Positions 63,495 through 64,000 of a DNA stretch of 64,000 bases are shown here, in pieces. Position 1 is the first letter of the stretch, and each line of letters starts with the position of its first letter. Both the position numbers and the translations under genes were made by a program. Below the pieces are notes generated by a model. The model saw nothing but the letters and a program-made list of their open reading frames with translations. It searched no databases and had not been told where the DNA came from. The stretch is taken from the NCBI GenBank assembly GCA_031253995.1, contig JAIRVG010000045.1, positions 20,153 through 84,152 of the forward strand, written 5' to 3'. The stretch comes from Paucimonas sp. (GTDB taxonomy: Bacteria > Pseudomonadota > Gammaproteobacteria > Pseudomonadales > Pseudomonadaceae).

Positions 63495-64000
63495 ATGCAC
63501 AATCCACCCAGGGGCTTGTCCCTTAGCGACCCACGCGTTCGCGCCTGGCTGTTCCAGATCCTCACGATCGTCTTCGTGGTCGGTCTGGGCTGGTACCTGT
63601 TCCACAACACCCAGACCAACCTGCAACACCGGGGTATCACCTCGGGCTTCGACTTCCTCGAACGCAGCGCCGGCTTCGGCATCGCCCAGCACCTGATTCC
63701 CTACGTCGAATCCGATTCCTACGCCCGGGTCTTCGTCATCGGCCTGCTCAACACGCTGCTGGTGACCTTCATCGGCATCATCCTGGCGACCCTGCTCGGC
63801 TTTATCATCGGCGTGGCGCGGCTGTCGCCGAACTGGATGATCAACAAGCTGGCCACGGTGTATGTCGAGACCTTCCGCAACATCCCGCCGCTGCTGCAGA
63901 TCCTGTTCTGGTACTTCGCGGTGTTCCTGACCCTGCCGGGACCGCGGGGCAGCATCAACCTCAACGACACCTTCTTCATCAGCAACCGTGGCCTGAACAT
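63495..64000 (+). CDS. aapQ: Amino-acid ABC transporter permease AapQ (runs off the right edge)
   Basis: The first 168 codons of the permease that follows aapJ. It begins MHNPPRGLSLSDPRVRAWLF, a first span follows (ILTIVFVVGLGWYLF), and a second at VFVIGLLNTLLVTFIGIILATLLGFIIGVARLSP. VYVETFRNIPPLLQILFWYFAV matches HisM/AapQ-type permeases. The C-terminal part, with the EAA loop, lies outside the window. Confidence 0.92.
   Translation, partial: MHNPPRGLSLSDPRVRAWLFQILTIVFVVGLGWYLFHNTQTNLQHRGITSGFDFLERSAGFGIAQHLIPYVESDSYARVFVIGLLNTLLVTFIGIILATLLGFIIGVARLSPNWMINKLATVYVETFRNIPPLLQILFWYFAVFLTLPGPRGSINLNDTFFISNRGLN

Overview
This window is Pseudomonas chromosome, most likely from the fluorescens/putida side of the genus. 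The evidence is uniformly high GC, a complete 12-gene alginate operon, a homogentisate pathway next to an IclR regulator, a short LOV photoreceptor of the type known from P. putida, and many REP-type palindromes of the form CTGGCTTGCCAGCGAT. I cannot name the species. No rRNA, tRNA, CRISPR array, integrase or intact insertion sequence was seen.

Left part (1-11500): the C-terminal part of an autotransporter, a two-gene unit (membrane protein and nucleotidyltransferase-like protein), a 107-bp tandem repeat carrying REP elements, the leftward folM-DUF1244-hopJ group, and a likely blue-light module (MerR/LitR-like regulator, PilZ-like protein, short LOV protein). These are followed by a flavodoxin, an alpha/beta hydrolase, an SDR enzyme and a small two-helix protein shaped like a channel pore unit. 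From 11546 to 16702 lies an accessory-looking block: a LysR regulator divergent from an SDR, an MFS carrier and a split transketolase. It is bordered by related short repeats.

Middle (17050-34900): hmgR and hmgA-fahA-maiA for tyrosine/phenylalanine breakdown, a SirB1-like protein, a leucine-dehydrogenase-family gene, an SOS-controlled yebG, a PsiE-like protein, a DUF3509 protein and a universal stress protein. Next comes a LysR regulator with a three-part EmrAB-OMF efflux operon; the same 19-bp operator-like sequence lies on both sides of the regulator gene. An SDR enzyme, an orphan RHS/TcC-like toxin with an unrecognised 283-residue tip, a small partner protein and a membrane protein complete this part.

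Right part (34910-64000): the alginate operon, transcribed leftward from algD (51189) to algA (34972). An AlgU-type promoter is visible about 440 bp before algD. REP elements have entered the operon twice: between algL and algI, and inside the first codons of algK. Beyond it are yaaA, a degenerate polysaccharide deacetylase, a PIN-PhoH protein and moaCDE. A locus resembling the P. aeruginosa dau region follows (binding protein, DauR-like regulator, DauB-like enzyme), but without a dauA gene. The window ends with rhlB, a carboxylesterase and the start of an aapJQ-type amino-acid transporter behind a near-perfect sigma-54 promoter.
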